The translations under genes were made by a program, and so were the position numbers. This document shows, piece by piece, positions 38,499 through 52,037 of a stretch of DNA of 64,000 bases. The notes below the pieces were generated by a model. The model was not told the DNA's origin and searched no databases. It saw only the letters and a program-made list of their open reading frames with translations. Where the stretch lies: the NCBI GenBank assembly GCA_013397695.1, contig VYZI01000170.1, positions 1,469,459 to 1,533,458 on the forward strand, in the 5' to 3' direction. The DNA is from Centropus unirufus (taxonomy: Eukaryota > Chordata > Aves > Cuculiformes > Centropidae). Every line of letters begins with the position of its first letter. The stretch's first letter is position 1.

Positions 38499-41400
38499 GT
38501 ACAGCAGCAGCCCTGCACGTAGCCTTGCTTCCAGTTTATTTTATATAGGAGAGGAGATCCTGCCCGGGGCACGTGGGCAGAGGGGCTTGGGGATGCTGGC
38601 ACCACAGAACAGCAGCATCAGCAAACCCACCCCACGATCACACATGAGATCTCGTGTGTGGGTCTGCTCGTCTTCCCTGCGCTGACTGACAGAGCACGGT
38701 GATCTGTGCGCGTGGGCTTTGAGCTCTGGCCATGTTTGCTTTATCAATCAATTACAGCAATCTTTTTTGACAGGTATTTTTTCTTAATAGACTCTGATGT
38801 GCCCAAACCCCTATGAATAATATTAAATGAGAAACAAATGTGTAGCAGCCGCACTGCCAGATAAAACATTTCTGAGGTTTAATGCAGATTGGATTTGAAT
38901 CTGGCTGTTAATATGTTACATATGGATCTCTTTAAAAATTAGACAGTTACATAGAATATAATGAGGGGGTAGTGATGTTGTTTTCCTGAATCGAGACCTA
39001 CACTGAAAATGTGTAAATTGGGGAGCACTGAATGGGCAGAGCAGATGTTTGTGGCAAGGCATCGAGAGGTGTGTGAAGAAGAACGCGCAGGTACAGACAG
39101 TGAGTTCCAGCTCTTGCTCTCTTTTTCAGTGCCTGTATCCCCACAGCATCTTGCTCAATGGCTTTTGGGTTTCCCACAGAGGAGGAGAAGGGGGTACCAT
39201 GCACACAGTACTCTTGCTGTGCTTGCACTCCAGATGTGCTGGTTCACACTTCTTCCTCCCCAAACCAACCGTGCTTTGAGCATCATCCAGGCTTTTGGCT
39301 CCTGCTGAATGATCGGGACACGTGCCAGCATCTGTCCTGACCCCTGAGCTACTGCAGATGTCCTCTGACCCGTGGGATGCTAAGACAGTGATCATCAGCA
39401 CCCAAGAGTGCAGACCCTTGCAGCAGGCATCCTGTCCTCTGGGAGTGGAGATCCCAGTCGCGGCTGGAGTCTGCTCTGGAGCGATGCCATATGACCCAGG
39501 GCTGTCCTCTGCTGTATTCATTTGGCTCCTGTAGAAAAAACCCTTATTAGACTGTGAGAAAGAGAAGACTAGTTGTAAAGTGATAGCTTGGCTCCAAGTG
39601 TGCAGCCTTTAGGTGCACTTCCTTGCATCTGGAAGAAAAAAAAGGCAATCTGCTTCAAAACACAGGGGAAAAAAATAATCTGCTGGAATTCTGCACTTTT
39701 ATCACAAAAATAGGTTTGGAGTTGTCCTTGAAAGGGTTTTGAGAGTTTTACCCCAAGCGGCCTTTCCAGTGAGGTGGAGCACGTGTCTTTCTTTCCTCCA
39801 GGTTTTACTCTATCGACTTTTCCATCATCCTGAGCAAAGATGTCTTGAATGTCTTGTGACTTGAGACTGCAGTAATTCTTGCTCAACTAAATCCATGGGA
39901 TATGTAGGAAAGCACGTACCCTACAATTACATTTTAGTTTGCTTAGGTTCAGTCCTTGTGTTGAAGGCAGTGAGGCTTTTGGTTCTCTTTTGTGCAAAGG
40001 AGCTGGAGGCATGGACCAGCTGCTGAGCTCTCCTCTCTTTCGAAATCTGTTGAGCTTTGTGGAAAAACCCTTCTCAGAGACCAAAAACGTAATCAATCCT
40101 CCTTATTAAAACCTTGATTAATACCATGACTGCATGGAATAAGTCCCCTCACAACTGAAGAAGCTGGAAATGGAGTGAGCTGCTTGTTCACAATTAGCAG
40201 AAATGTCTCTGAGCAGGATGCTAGTGAGTTGAAATGATACTTTAAAAATAGCTGCCTTTGGTTATCAGTTAGTTACACTGTACAGGTCCTTAATGGCAAA
40301 GGTCTATAGAGAAGCACGCAAGTCCAGTGACATTAAAACTCATCCTAGATAACAAAGGACCACGTCTGTGCCAGACCTGATTGCAGGGGATGGTGGGACC
40401 CATAGCGTTCTGCAGAGCAGCTCAGTGCTCTTCCAGCAGTGCCATCAGGTGAAGTCAGCATTCCCATCACACAGCTGTGACATCATTGCTGACACGTTGG
40501 GATCTCAAGCCTTGCTTTCCCACTGGTTGTTCACTCAGTGTTGCTGAGGGCCCTGTCCCCTCCCTGGCAGACAGGGAGAGCAGGAGCCCCCAGTCCATCA
40601 CTTTCTGGAAATCCCACTGCCTTTGGCTTCTTGCAGTGTGAGCTCCCTAGTCAAAACACCACCATGTGGTGCTAATAAAAGGAGAGAATGTTTGTTTTCT
40701 TGACCATTCCCATCTTGTCAGAAATGGCAGCTTTCTGGCCAAAGGGGCTGGAAACACGGGATTCAGGCTGTGGGGCAGAGCCCTGTCTACCATGACAGTA
40801 CATCAAGTGTCTGGGTGTGAGAATAATTGCAGCAGAAATAAAACTGGCAGCACAGAGACAGAGCTGGGATAGGATGCAAGCCCTCCCAAACCTGGCTGCC
40901 AGGATTAAATGAGGTACGTGGGGTTAAGGGCTGGGTTTCCTCCGGCTGCACAGGGAGGGAGAGGCATTTCCCGCAGGCAGTCATCAGCCCAGTCCCTATG
41001 GGAATGACATCCCAGTGCCACCCTGCTGGCAGAGCAGCACCCGTGTTGTTCCCAGGAGGAGGGATGGGGACAGAAGGTCGATGCTCCTGGTCTTGCTCGG
41101 CTTCGTCCTCTCTAGTGCTGTGCCCTTTCCAAGCCTGACCAACCCACCGAAGGGTGACCTCTGTGCAGTCAAGGAGAGCTGATCTTCTTTAATTAAGGGT
41201 GAATGACTCTTCATTTGATTAATTGGCTCCAAGTATATATTTCTGAACCAGGGATTAAAGCCTCCTCTTTCCCAAATTTCCCGGCTGTCCTTCCATCCCT
41301 GGGCTGTGGCAGCTCCTGGAAGAGCTCTCACTGGGACCCTTTATTCCTTGTCCAACAGCCCCAGTGCAGGCATCGACTGGTGCTCTTGGGGCAGAGAAGG

Positions 41401-44400
41401 GGGAAAAAGTCTGCTTTGCACTTTGGGGAAAACAAAGGATGAGATAATGCCCTGGCACGAGACTGGCTTCCCATCACATGGGAACTCCCAGCGTGGTGTT
41501 TGAGGGCTGATTTAATGGCAGAAACATGCTGAATCCTGATGGCTGCAGTGAGCGGCATCAGCCCTGAGCTGCTGACACTCTGACTGTTTCACACTCGAAT
41601 GGCAGGGGTTTATACACCCCCCAGATCTGCTGATCCCATCCACTGGGTACAGAGGTGACACACAAGTTGGGGTGCACTTGGGTTTAGTTTGTTTCTGTGA
41701 TGTTATATTGAGCCAATTGAAAGCAAAGGCATTTTCTCTGTAACATGTTGAACTGTCCTAGCTGCAACCTTTAACGTGAGGTCCTCTATGTGCCCCTTAT
41801 AAAAATCAGCATCTTTATTAAGTCAACTTTGATAATCCTGGTGTGTGAAAGAAGAATGAATAATCTGGGGATAAAGGACAAAAAAATGTGAATGGGAACT
41901 TAAAAATGATGTTCACTTCTGTCCAGGTAACAAATTGAACAGTTTGCTTTTATCAAAGATAAACAGGAGCTATACTAAAACACTAAAAGTGGGTTGATTT
42001 AGGACAAAATAATAAACTCCCCTGGATAAGGAGCTAGCACAGCTCCATGCCCTATTATTTTACTTGATAACATCAGTGATGACTCTCTTAACACAAGGAA
42101 GGAAACTGTTTCTGTACTCAGAAATACAAAGTGTTTGTTTGGAAGCATGGGTAGCTTAAGGTTTCTGTTCTTATCCATGGGAAAAGAAATAACTCTCGAT
42201 TTTTCACCTTTCGTTGTTGCTTACTAAGTTGACTTAATTGCTGTTTGCAGTCACTCGTTTGACCTGCTGGGCTGAGGGTGTGCAGGGGGAGCAGTCTCCA
42301 GGTGGCTGAGCACACGCGGGATGCTGGATGCAAGAGGGATGCTCCTGTGGGTGCCCACCCTCCTTGCAGCCAGTGGAGCAGCCCAGGGTGGACCAGCGGG
42401 TGGAGGGGATGAGGCAAGGGCAGAAAATAGATCCTGCAACTCTTTTTGGTGGGAAGAGTTGGAAAATGGCAGCCTGGGTGTTCGAAGAGCCTGGGCTGCA
42501 GCGGCTGCCTCCCATCGCCTGTAGCAACTGCTGCTGGCACAGGTGGCTGGGATGTGCTCCAGGGCACTGCCAGGGCTTGTTTGTGAGCAGAAGAGCCAGA
42601 GACTCTTCTCTCTCCAGCTGCGTTTCTCCTCTTTATGAGTAAAAGGATCGGGGCATGCCAAAATGAAACCCAAAACCATTATGCTATTGCTTTTGTTGTG
42701 TTTTCTTGCCCACTTTACCGTGGCTTTTACAGAGAGAGATGTTCAGATGAGCCATCTGATGGAATTGGCATCTTTGAGGTTTGAGTGTGGAATACTTCTG
42801 TAGTCTGAAGCTTAACTTGTTGCCAATGATGGTTTTTTTTTTCCCCTCTTGAATTGCTGCTGGCAGTGGTTATGGTAAGAAAATCAGAAAGTGTGATGTG
42901 ATAACACCTGAAAATGCAACAATTCCCCCACTGGGAGCAGAGAAGAGAGGCAATAAGCTGAAAAGGATGCTCCCCAGCTTCAAGAAGATTAGTTCTGTTC
43001 ATCTATGAAACTGTGACCAAGGCTGTCTTAAGACTGAGAGCTGCTGGTACTCACACCAAGCCTAAGCCTTAGCACAAGTTTTTTACGTTACTGCAACACA
43101 GTCCTTATTCTCCTGCCCAAATATATTTGTGTCCTGCAGACCAAGGGCTTGGTCTGCAGAGCTTTGCCTGAAGGGGTTTTGAAAACCTTGCCAGTATCCT
43201 GTGTGCGCTCCAGTTCAGCAGAGCGTGTGCTCCCCAGCTATCTTTCTTTTTGATGAAAGCATTAATAAAACAGGTACATTTGTACAAAGCCCTCCTCTGT
43301 CTGCTTGTTAAACGTCCCCTTGCAGCCTTGATATTAAAAACATGCTTTCCGCACTGGAGCATGCAAGATAAATGGAAACACATTTTAATCATTCTTGCCA
43401 GTCTTGGGTAGCTCTTTTTTTTCCTTTGCTGTGGATTTTTAAGAGACTGCTGGGGAACCAGGTGGCTTAAAGGATAACGTTGTGGCATTGCAGCTCAAGT
43501 CCCTCCTGAGCTCTTTAAGGTGCACAAGGGCTGTGGCTTCTCCCAGAGGGTGAAGGTGTTTGTGGGAGCCATCAGCATCACCACGCCAAGGTGGAGAAGT
43601 GTTTGCTTTTTAAGTGGAGTCTGTGTAGCTCGCCTCCCTTCAGAGTGAGAGCCTGTCCCTGGGTTGGGTGTGTGCTGTAAAATACAGAGTGCAGAACACG
43701 TGCATGGGCCAATATAGAGCTGGAATATTTTCCTAGCTTACCCTAAACCCATTTTTTCTTTAATAGTACCTAATTTTACATCACAGAGCTGCATCTCCTG
43801 AGAGGACTCTTGGAAAGGGGTGGACATCTTCCTCCTGGAAGTTAAGAAATTCTCAACCATCATTTACAAACGGTTTCGAAACTCCCCTGTCCATGCAAAA
43901 CATATCAGATAACTCTTGTCATTGCTGCTATAACGATCAAAAGTGAAGTGTCATTGAAAGCTGGTAGGAAATGTTCTGTTTTCACTTCTCTGCTGCTGCT
44001 GCAACTGACCCGATGCTCTCGGCAGGGTGAATCGCAGCCTGGCACCAGCCCTGGCAGCTCCACAGTGCCCAGGGTGAAGGCAGCGGGTGCCTTCGGTTGG
44101 GCCCCAGCTCCTGGAGTCCTGCGTTTCTGGGGCTCCTCTCGAAAAGAAACGACAGTCTGCTGTTTGTAACGGTGGGTGTGTTTTACCTGTGGCAGCGGGG
44201 TTTTGTCGCTGGAAATTCGCGCTGGTGAGAGATGATGTGGCTGGGCTCAGGCTGCTCCCTGACACTGCAGCACTTGAAGAGCAAGTGCGGGCGAGTTCTA
44301 TGCCACGCTGCTGCGGCTTGCAGGGGTTTCAGCAGAAACTGCTGCATGTAGTGCAGAAGTGAGTGCTTTAAAATGAGCCTGACTGCCAGTCTAAGACCAG

Positions 44401-47400
44401 GAAGCTGAGCAAACTTTAGCGATGCTTCCAGGGGCTGCACATCTGCCCACTGGGGCACGACCCATGGGTGGTTTTCAGCGTGACCAAGGCGTGACGTGAG
44501 GCCATGGGGCTGGTTTTGAGCCCTTGTCCCAAGATCCCACCTGCTGTGCGCTAACAGCCGTGCCTTCCCCGGGTACAGACCGTCCCGGGGACGCAGGCAG
44601 GCTGGGGCTCAGCCAGGCTCCAGGTTGAGTCATGTTTCATATGAACGTTGGCTGCAGCCTTTTAACTAGAAGACCATCTGATTTTAAAGATTTGGTCTCA
44701 GAGAGATCTGAAAAACAAATTTAGTGCTCAGCGGATGATTGTGAAAGGACCACGCTAAGAAGGACGTGTTGCATAAAGTTTTTCTTCAGACCATGGTATC
44801 TTCTAAAATAGGACCTTGGCAAAATATTTGAAACCCATCCCATAATATAACCCACAGGCTTTGTTCGTCAGCTTCACCAAACTACACCCGGCATTTTTTC
44901 TTATCTCTTAATCTTCTGAGCTGAGCTAAATAGTGGGATCGTACTTACTAGAGCTTTTTACAGTTAGACTGAAGTTCACACTGTCTGTAAACTGTCAGCT
45001 TGACAGGACATGTGAGCTGTGCTTGTAAAGAAATATGTGCTAAAACGTGTGTAGCTTTAAAAACTTATCCTTTTCCCCTGGCTTTGGAGGTAGGCCTTGA
45101 CCTAAGGGTTCTCCACAGGACTTCCTTTGAGACAGTGAGCTGGAGAATCGATCCTGCTCCTGCGAACACCAGCCAGCGTAAATCTGTTATTTGCATTCAG
45201 ATGAGAACAGTGCTGTTCATCCCACGTATATCTTCTATGGGGTCATAGCAAGATTTCCATTTCTGGGACATTTGAATCCATTTATCTGAGACAAAGCACT
45301 GTCTTTGTGGCTGGAAAGCTGGGGGGAAGTAGAGGAAGGGATAGCTGTATTGCAGTTGTCTTCCATGCAGAGGTCGAATTTCAGTCTTAAGGGTGCTGGG
45401 ATATGCTAGGGTATGTCTTGGTGTCTGGATATGCTGGAATATGTCTTCAGGCTCTATTGCTTTTCACGCTTGCATGTAAGAGAACTTGAAGTCATGAAGG
45501 CAGTGAAATTTTGCCCGCAAAAAGTGCTCTGCCAGGAGAGGCCAGAGTCAAGTCACCAAGGTCTGGCTTTTCTCCTTGAGTCAGAAGAAAGGACAGCCAC
45601 GGGCAGCAATTGCACCTCTGCTTTAAGAAAATCCTTGCCTGTACCCCATCCTTTTCTCTTGCTGCCAGGTCTGAGCTGGTCCTGTTCCCTGGGCAGGGGA
45701 GCCCATCACCAGGCTGTCTGGGCACGTTGGACAGCAGGCACGGTGGGAATGGGTCTCAAACCACTCTTGGTGTTGCAGGATCCATGGTGGGTTCACTCTA
45801 AGATGAGCTTCCTTTGGGTGTAGCTATTGAGGCAGGTGGTCTGATGGTCTCCCAATATAATAGTGACATATAAATACAACCTTAGTTCTGCAGAAAGGTG
45901 CTCCAAATGTCTTCTCTTCCATGGTACGCAGTGGAGGGAGCAGTGCCAGGACACATCTTTTTGCCATATATTGCAGAGGCAGAGGGAGAAGCACAGCTGG
46001 GCTCGAGATCAGAGCGAGGGAGAGCAGTCAGACCCTGGTGAGGAGCTGGAGCGGGGCTCACCCTGCTGGAGGATGGACACAAGCAGCCAGGCGTGCCCAC
46101 AAGAGGTACCTCTTCCAGGTGATGCTGTGGCCAATGGATGCTTTGACCTCGTGGTGCACAAATAGCACCACTCATGTCTAATTCAGCATTTTGGCAGCAA
46201 GCATCGAGCTGACACTGGCTGATTGTCTTCTGGTTTTAGGAAGGCAGTGGATCTGAAGTATGTCAAATAGAAAACTGCTTTTGGCTGAGCCAAGCCATTA
46301 ATGACCTTCAGCTCTGTTTAAGGCTGCAGCACATGTTTATAATGGAGAGTGGGACTGGCTCCCCTGGGCTTAGGAAAATAAACATCTTGAAGGCAATCCC
46401 TGCTGTGGCTGGATGCCTGCACCAGTGGGAGCTGGAGCTGCTGCTGGCCTTGCCCCTGCAGATCTTCTACCACTGTCCAAGTGGGCTCTAGGATGGATTT
46501 GGGGCTCATAGGTGTAATTTTGGAGATGCATTTGCTCTGCAGCTGGCGTGTCTGTTCCCAAGGAAGGTTTCTCGTGCACGCTGAAGCTCAAAGCCCCTCC
46601 AAATCAGGCCATGGCTTCACGGGCTTACATGGAGGCTGTAAGAGCCATTGCTGACCTCTCAAATTGGCAATCAGAAATTTTAATCTGTCTGATAGTCTGG
46701 AAAATTCGATTATTTTGTTTGTGTTTCTGGCTTTTTAAGTCTCTAATCTAAGACACTGTCAGGTTGACAAACTTTTTAAATGCTTTGGATCAGAACACGG
46801 AGCGTGATGTTCTCCAAAGCTGTGTCTAAAACCTGTGGTCTCTAAAAAAAAAAAAAATTTAGAAAAGCCTGGAGAGACAAACAGGGCATTTTGAATAATA
46901 TTGAAAAAAAAAAAAACTCAAACGTATCTGCTTTTTTTTCCCTTTTCCTTTAACAAGAAGAGAGCTTGAGACAGGCAAAACATCAAACCATAGGGAAGTG
47001 AGGTTGGATATATTTTACCAAAGTGTGTCGGAATGCAAATGGGATTTCCCAAAGCTCTTAAAAAAATCATGTCCCATATAGCACGTCCTCCGAGGGCAAA
47101 GGGCTGTTAACTCCTGCCGCTCTGCAGGACACAAGCCCCAGGGAGCACGGCTGGGGCTGGCTGGTTCGGCAGCAGCTGAGCCAGCGACTGCAGGGGACTT
47201 CTGGTCACCAGGAGCCCGGGTTAGGTGCAAATCCAGGCGTTAAACTGTCGCCAGCTTTGCATTCCCATGTCATTCTTGTTAAGCAGTGCTCGCTTTGGTG
47301 TATATCAGAAATCTGAAGAGATCTATGCTTTTTGTTGACTCTACAAAAGGTGGTTTCAGAAATAAGATAAAGTCTTTCCAGGAGAGGCAGGGACCAAGAC

Positions 47401-50400
47401 TGCTTTTCAAACCTTGTGAAAATTCTTGGTTGGCTGCATGTTTTCCTACTTAAGGGAACTTAAGGGAACACTTATTTCAGCAGTCATTAGCGTGATAAAG
47501 CTTTTAAATTTTGAGTCTTCTGTCTTATTATGGGTTTGACTAAAAATTATGGGGGCAGAAATGCCTCAGTTCAGCCACTCCAGCAGACTCGGTGGCACAA
47601 CTGTGATGAGCAAAGCCCATCTTCACATTCATTACAGGGAGCTCACGTTAGCTCTGCGTGGGGAAGGCACGGGGTATATTTGTATTTCTGGTGAAATCTT
47701 CAGCTTGCTTCTTTCAATGCTTCCCTGTACGTTTCCTGAAATTGGAAACGATGCGTGCTGTGAAAAGCATTTGAGCTTCCTTATTTTGCTGATTGTGCTC
47801 CTTGCTCCGATGGCTGCATCCAGGCATCACACGGCAACAAAATGAAATTCCTTCAGCTGATGGAAGGGAAAAGAGATTTGCTAATAAGCAGGCATGGAAC
47901 AGAGGAACTTGGTAGAAATTGAATAAGTGCTTGTAGGAGAAGGAAGGAAAAAAACTCTTATTTCTGGCTCTTTGAGGACTTCCCAGGATTAATTCCAAGC
48001 AACGTGTCATTCATCATCTTTCCCTTAAATATAAAGGGAAGATCATTCCTTTCGTGTTCTCAGTGCTACGTTGTGTGGTGGTGACAAGAACCAGCTATCC
48101 AAAGCCAGTTAAATTTCTCTTTTCTCCTGGCTTAATCAGTGGTGGTACCCAAGAACATGCCTGAGGCTCGGCATGCAGGGAGCTACAGCTCCACGCGAGT
48201 AAAGCTGATGACATCCACCTGTTGGTGTTTGAGGGTCAGTGGAAAGAGCTGCAGTAGCTCAAGAGCCACCCCAAGGTGCCTTGTCAGTCCTTATAGCCCT
48301 ATGGCAGCCCTGGGCAGGGCCCTCCTTGCTGCCAGTGCTGCTCCTGCTGCTGTGTATGCACAACTGCCCCGGCTTCCTGCACCTCTTGGCAAGAGAAACA
48401 CCCCCATACGCTGTGTCGCATTTTCCTTCAGCTGGAAATAGTTCCTCAGGGTATAAATACTGGATGCAGTAAGGGCAGCCCTCGTGTGTGCTGATAAGGC
48501 ATGGGCTGTGTTCATGCAGTGCTGATAAATAGGTCTCGAGGAGGAGTGTTTTGACAAGGGGTGGCCAAGGCAGGTGCTTGCTGTGGGTCGGTCTCCTCCA
48601 AATAATCCCTTTTCCTCTGCTCATTCCTTTTCCCAGTGGATAAGGGCCAGGTTGGGGGTCTCCAGGAAGGTGGTGACCAGGGAAAATTGGTGTGGCTGGG
48701 CTGCCTCGGTGATGCTGCTGCATACAAAACCACCCCAAAACTTCCATTCTCCTGGGCGCTGGGACTTCAGCCATCCAAAGGGCTCTTTTTTAGCTCTGCT
48801 TTGTGTTTATCTGGTGTGGGACAGCTGCGTGAATGGTGTCTGCCAGGAGTGGGGAGGCCTGGGCTCCAGGAGCTCCAAATGTTGCGTGTCACGAAGTTGG
48901 TTATGCTTCGTAATTGATGGTCCTAGAAGGCAAGCATGAGAAAACAGATTGCTAGTTTCTGTTTTGTAGGCTAAAAGAGTTCTCCTCAGTGAAACTTCAC
49001 AGGCCAGCTCTTAGGAAGGGTTTGCAAACCCTTTTAATTTAAGAGAGGCCATAAAAAGCAGGGAAAAAAAAGCCAGCAGAGAAAAGTAAATTGGGTCCCA
49101 AAGGGGGAATTTTTTTCTGATCTTGAGTTTGAGAAGTGGAAAGAAATCCATCTGGTTCTAGGTTTCTGAGAATAAATGCATGATTTTTTTTGCACAATGC
49201 TAAGCCTTGTGGAGGTCTCGCAGGAAAACACTGAAACAGCCTTTGAGATGGGAAAAAGGAAACTGAGCCCAATCCTGGGAGCAGCTTCTTCTTTTTCTTC
49301 TTTTTTTTGTGCAGCAGTGAAGTTGTGTAGGACACAAACTGAGAGTAGCAAGAAAAGCAAACGTGGTGTGCTCTGGGCTGGGTAAATACCTTCTGTGTGT
49401 TGAAGCCTTGCTCTCCAAAGCCTACAAAGAGCTTGGAAAACCCTGAGGGACATCCATTGCTTCCTCGCCATGGCCGTGGTCTGGTAGGTGTTAGAGGAGG
49501 AGGAGTGCTCCGGTGTCCATCAGGAGGACCCTGTTGGTCCCTATGGATGCTCCTGTGGCTTTTTAACACAGTGGAGCAGATGCTGTGGAGCTGCCACATG
49601 CATCCTCCTTCCAGGGGGATTGGGAGCCCCTGGTGACCGGGAATGCCGAGCAACTTGGCAGCACAGGGAGGGCTCTGAAAAGCCCCATTTCCATCCCGGG
49701 GTTTTCATGCCTTTTGGAGAGTGCCCAGACAATAAGTGTCAGCTTTATAGCAGCGTTTACCCTGTGTGCAAACTGCTGGGCTTAACAGGGAGGAATGGGC
49801 AGTGCTTTATAAACTGCCCTGGATTAAAGCAAGTCTGGGGAGATTCCAGAAAAAGCTGCCAGCCCTTTGCTCCCCAGTGAAGGCTCTGGGTGTCGCTGGT
49901 GTGGAGGAGCCTGTGGGACCAGAGGAGAGGAGAGCAGAGCTCCCTGCCCTGGTGTCGCCAGGCAGAGGCGAAGCTCCAGCCCTGCTTCCCTGCGACCAAG
50001 CGTGCGCCTGGGCCCCTGTGCACAGTAATGAACAGTAATGGCTTGTTAAAAGCATAATTCCGTAGCTCACAATGGCCTGCCAGCCAGCACGGACCATTGC
50101 TTTTTTCCTCGCAATGTTTATGATCCTTCTTTTCCTCTCTCTGTCACGGTTGAGAGTGGTTTCTTTATTTCCCTTGAAATAATAATGTAAATCTGGGAAT
50201 TGGAAACAGCCTGGTTGTGGGGTTTTTTTAAGAGTATAAATTGGGGAACAGTTAAAATTATATTATTTCTGGCAGCGACATTCCCTTTTTAATAGATAAT
50301 TTGAAGTTATTATGTTGGAAGGAGTTTCCCCACGTGTGTGTGCATGCACGCTGCAGAAGCAGCACTGCTGAGAGGGCTCGGAGTGGCTGCCGAGCCTTTT

Positions 50401-51858
50401 GAGGCAGTGGAAGTGCTGGAGTCTGCACTTTTTCAGCTGGTGGCAGAAAAAAAACCTCAAAGGCACCATCTTGCAGTTTGTAATTAAGCCCAGTTTTTAT
50501 CAATGGGAGTTTTGCCTTGAAAGAACTAAAGAATTGGTCTTCCAAGGTCTTTTTCTAGCAAGATCTGGATTTTATTTCTCCTCGCTGTTCAATTTTACAA
50601 GGCTTGGGAACGCCGGTGTTTTCTGTTACACCCCAGTGACAGACATTTGTTTCCAATTAGTATTTACTGGATTATTTTAGTCAAAAGTAAGCTTTGTATT
50701 AGAGCCTTGCAATATGCACTTTGTGTTTTGTTCACAGGATGGTGTTTTCTTTTTCTGCATGATTTTGCATGAGTTTCCACCTACTGAAAAGCTGATGCAA
50801 GGCAAGCGTCGCTGCGGCTCTGTCCTGAGACAGATTGACCCAGATTAAACAGATTACAGCCTCTTAAAACCAGCATCTACTTCTTCCATCAGTACAGGCA
50901 CGGTTCTGACTCACATGGCTGGAAATAGCAGCAGCCAGTGAGTGTCCTTAGGCTGTGTCCGGCTTTCTGCAGCTTTTCCCTGGAATTAGCCCCTCTTGGG
51001 GGCAGGGGATGCTGCTCCCTCCCCAGGCTGAGCGATGGCAGATAGAGCCTGGCTTAGGTGGCCTGTGGCAAGGTCAGCAGTAGGTACTGTTGAGTTTATG
51101 GGTGTGCGTGGTGCTGACTTGGAAAAATGCATAGGTAATATTTTATGGAGGTAAAATAATACAGGAAAATGGTGTTTAAATGGCATCTGGGTTCCTGACC
51201 TGAAGTCATACAACAAAATGATTTGCCTGATTTGCCTTGGGAATTAAATGAAACTATGAATACCAAGCTAAACCCTTGACCGATGCATTTCTCACACTGT
51301 AAATGACTGAGCCTATCTGGGGAGAAAATCTCCCAAAACAAAGCTAGGTCTCTGTGGACGAGGGTAGCTGTGAGTAAGTGAAATTACTGGGGTTGGCCCC
51401 TTGGTTTCAGCTCTTGCCCAGCCTGCACGGGAAGCTCCAGAGCGTGGGGTTTGTCCTACTCTGCTAATGTCAGGCAGAGCGATTGCCCCGAAGTCAGAGG
51501 AGCGAGAGGTGCTCTCGGAGCGATGCAACAAGAAATGAGAAGCAGACTCACAGCCTCCTTTGCGGAAATAACAAATATGCTTTTACAGGGGAATAAATGC
51601 AGAATACTTGGCAGTGGCTCACCCAGGAGAAATAGGCAAGTTTGTTTGGTTGGAGACCAAGGAAAGCTGCATAGATTGAGTAAGGTTTAACTGCAGGTCG
51701 AGTCCGAGTTTTCCTTTCCCTGCTGCATATCTCTGTTTTCCATAGTACCTATAAAATGTTATTACTGCAAACCACACGTCCCAATGCAGCCTCCCCATGT
51801 GCATCATACTAAGAACTGTAAACCTCTTTTTTTTTTTCTGCTTTTTCTTCTCTTCCAG
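38499..51858 (+). other. PDLIM4: PDLIM4 intron 3 (13.4 kb)
   Basis: GT-AG intron, phase 0. It contains an imperfect 28-bp tandem duplication (45399-45454), the two poly(A) tracts, a MEF2-like sequence (40242-40251) and an AT-rich stretch near 43240-43420 that may be constrained. Open frames here have no recognisable product. Confidence 0.9.
46844..46915. repeat. Two poly(A) tracts in intron 3
   Basis: Runs of 14 A (46844-46857) and about 13 A (46903-46915) are separated by 45 bp of unique sequence. No retrocopy is recognisable upstream of either. Confidence 0.85.
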
Positions 51859-52037
51859 GACAATGGCCCTGCCCAGAACAGGAGGTCCATGCCCCACGGG
51901 GCTGGCGGCAGCCCCACAGACAACAAGCAGATGCTGAACATGCAGCACCACAACCCAACCCGGCTCTACCCTAACAGCGGCTCTGAGTCGGCTTTGCCCG
52001 GGCAGCTGAGCGGGCTGCACATCACTCCTGCCCAGAG
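51859..52037 (+). CDS. PDLIM4: PDLIM4 coding exon 4: variable linker (residues 111-169 plus two bases of codon 170)
   Basis: The acceptor follows a strong pyrimidine tract (ctcttccag|gac) and the donor is cagag|gtagga. The 179 nt encode a low-complexity polar linker rich in Asn, Gln, His, Ser and Pro. It ends with ALPGQLSGLHITPAQ, which matches the mammalian ATLPAQMSTLHVSP segment in position and pattern. The first 40 residues are only loosely like mammalian PDLIM4, as is usual for this linker. Splice sites and frame agree exactly with the neighbouring exons. Confidence 0.95.

Noticed and set aside
49039..49653. 204-residue antisense open frame in intron 3
   Set aside because: It contains a Lys run from a T-rich tract and no recognisable domain.
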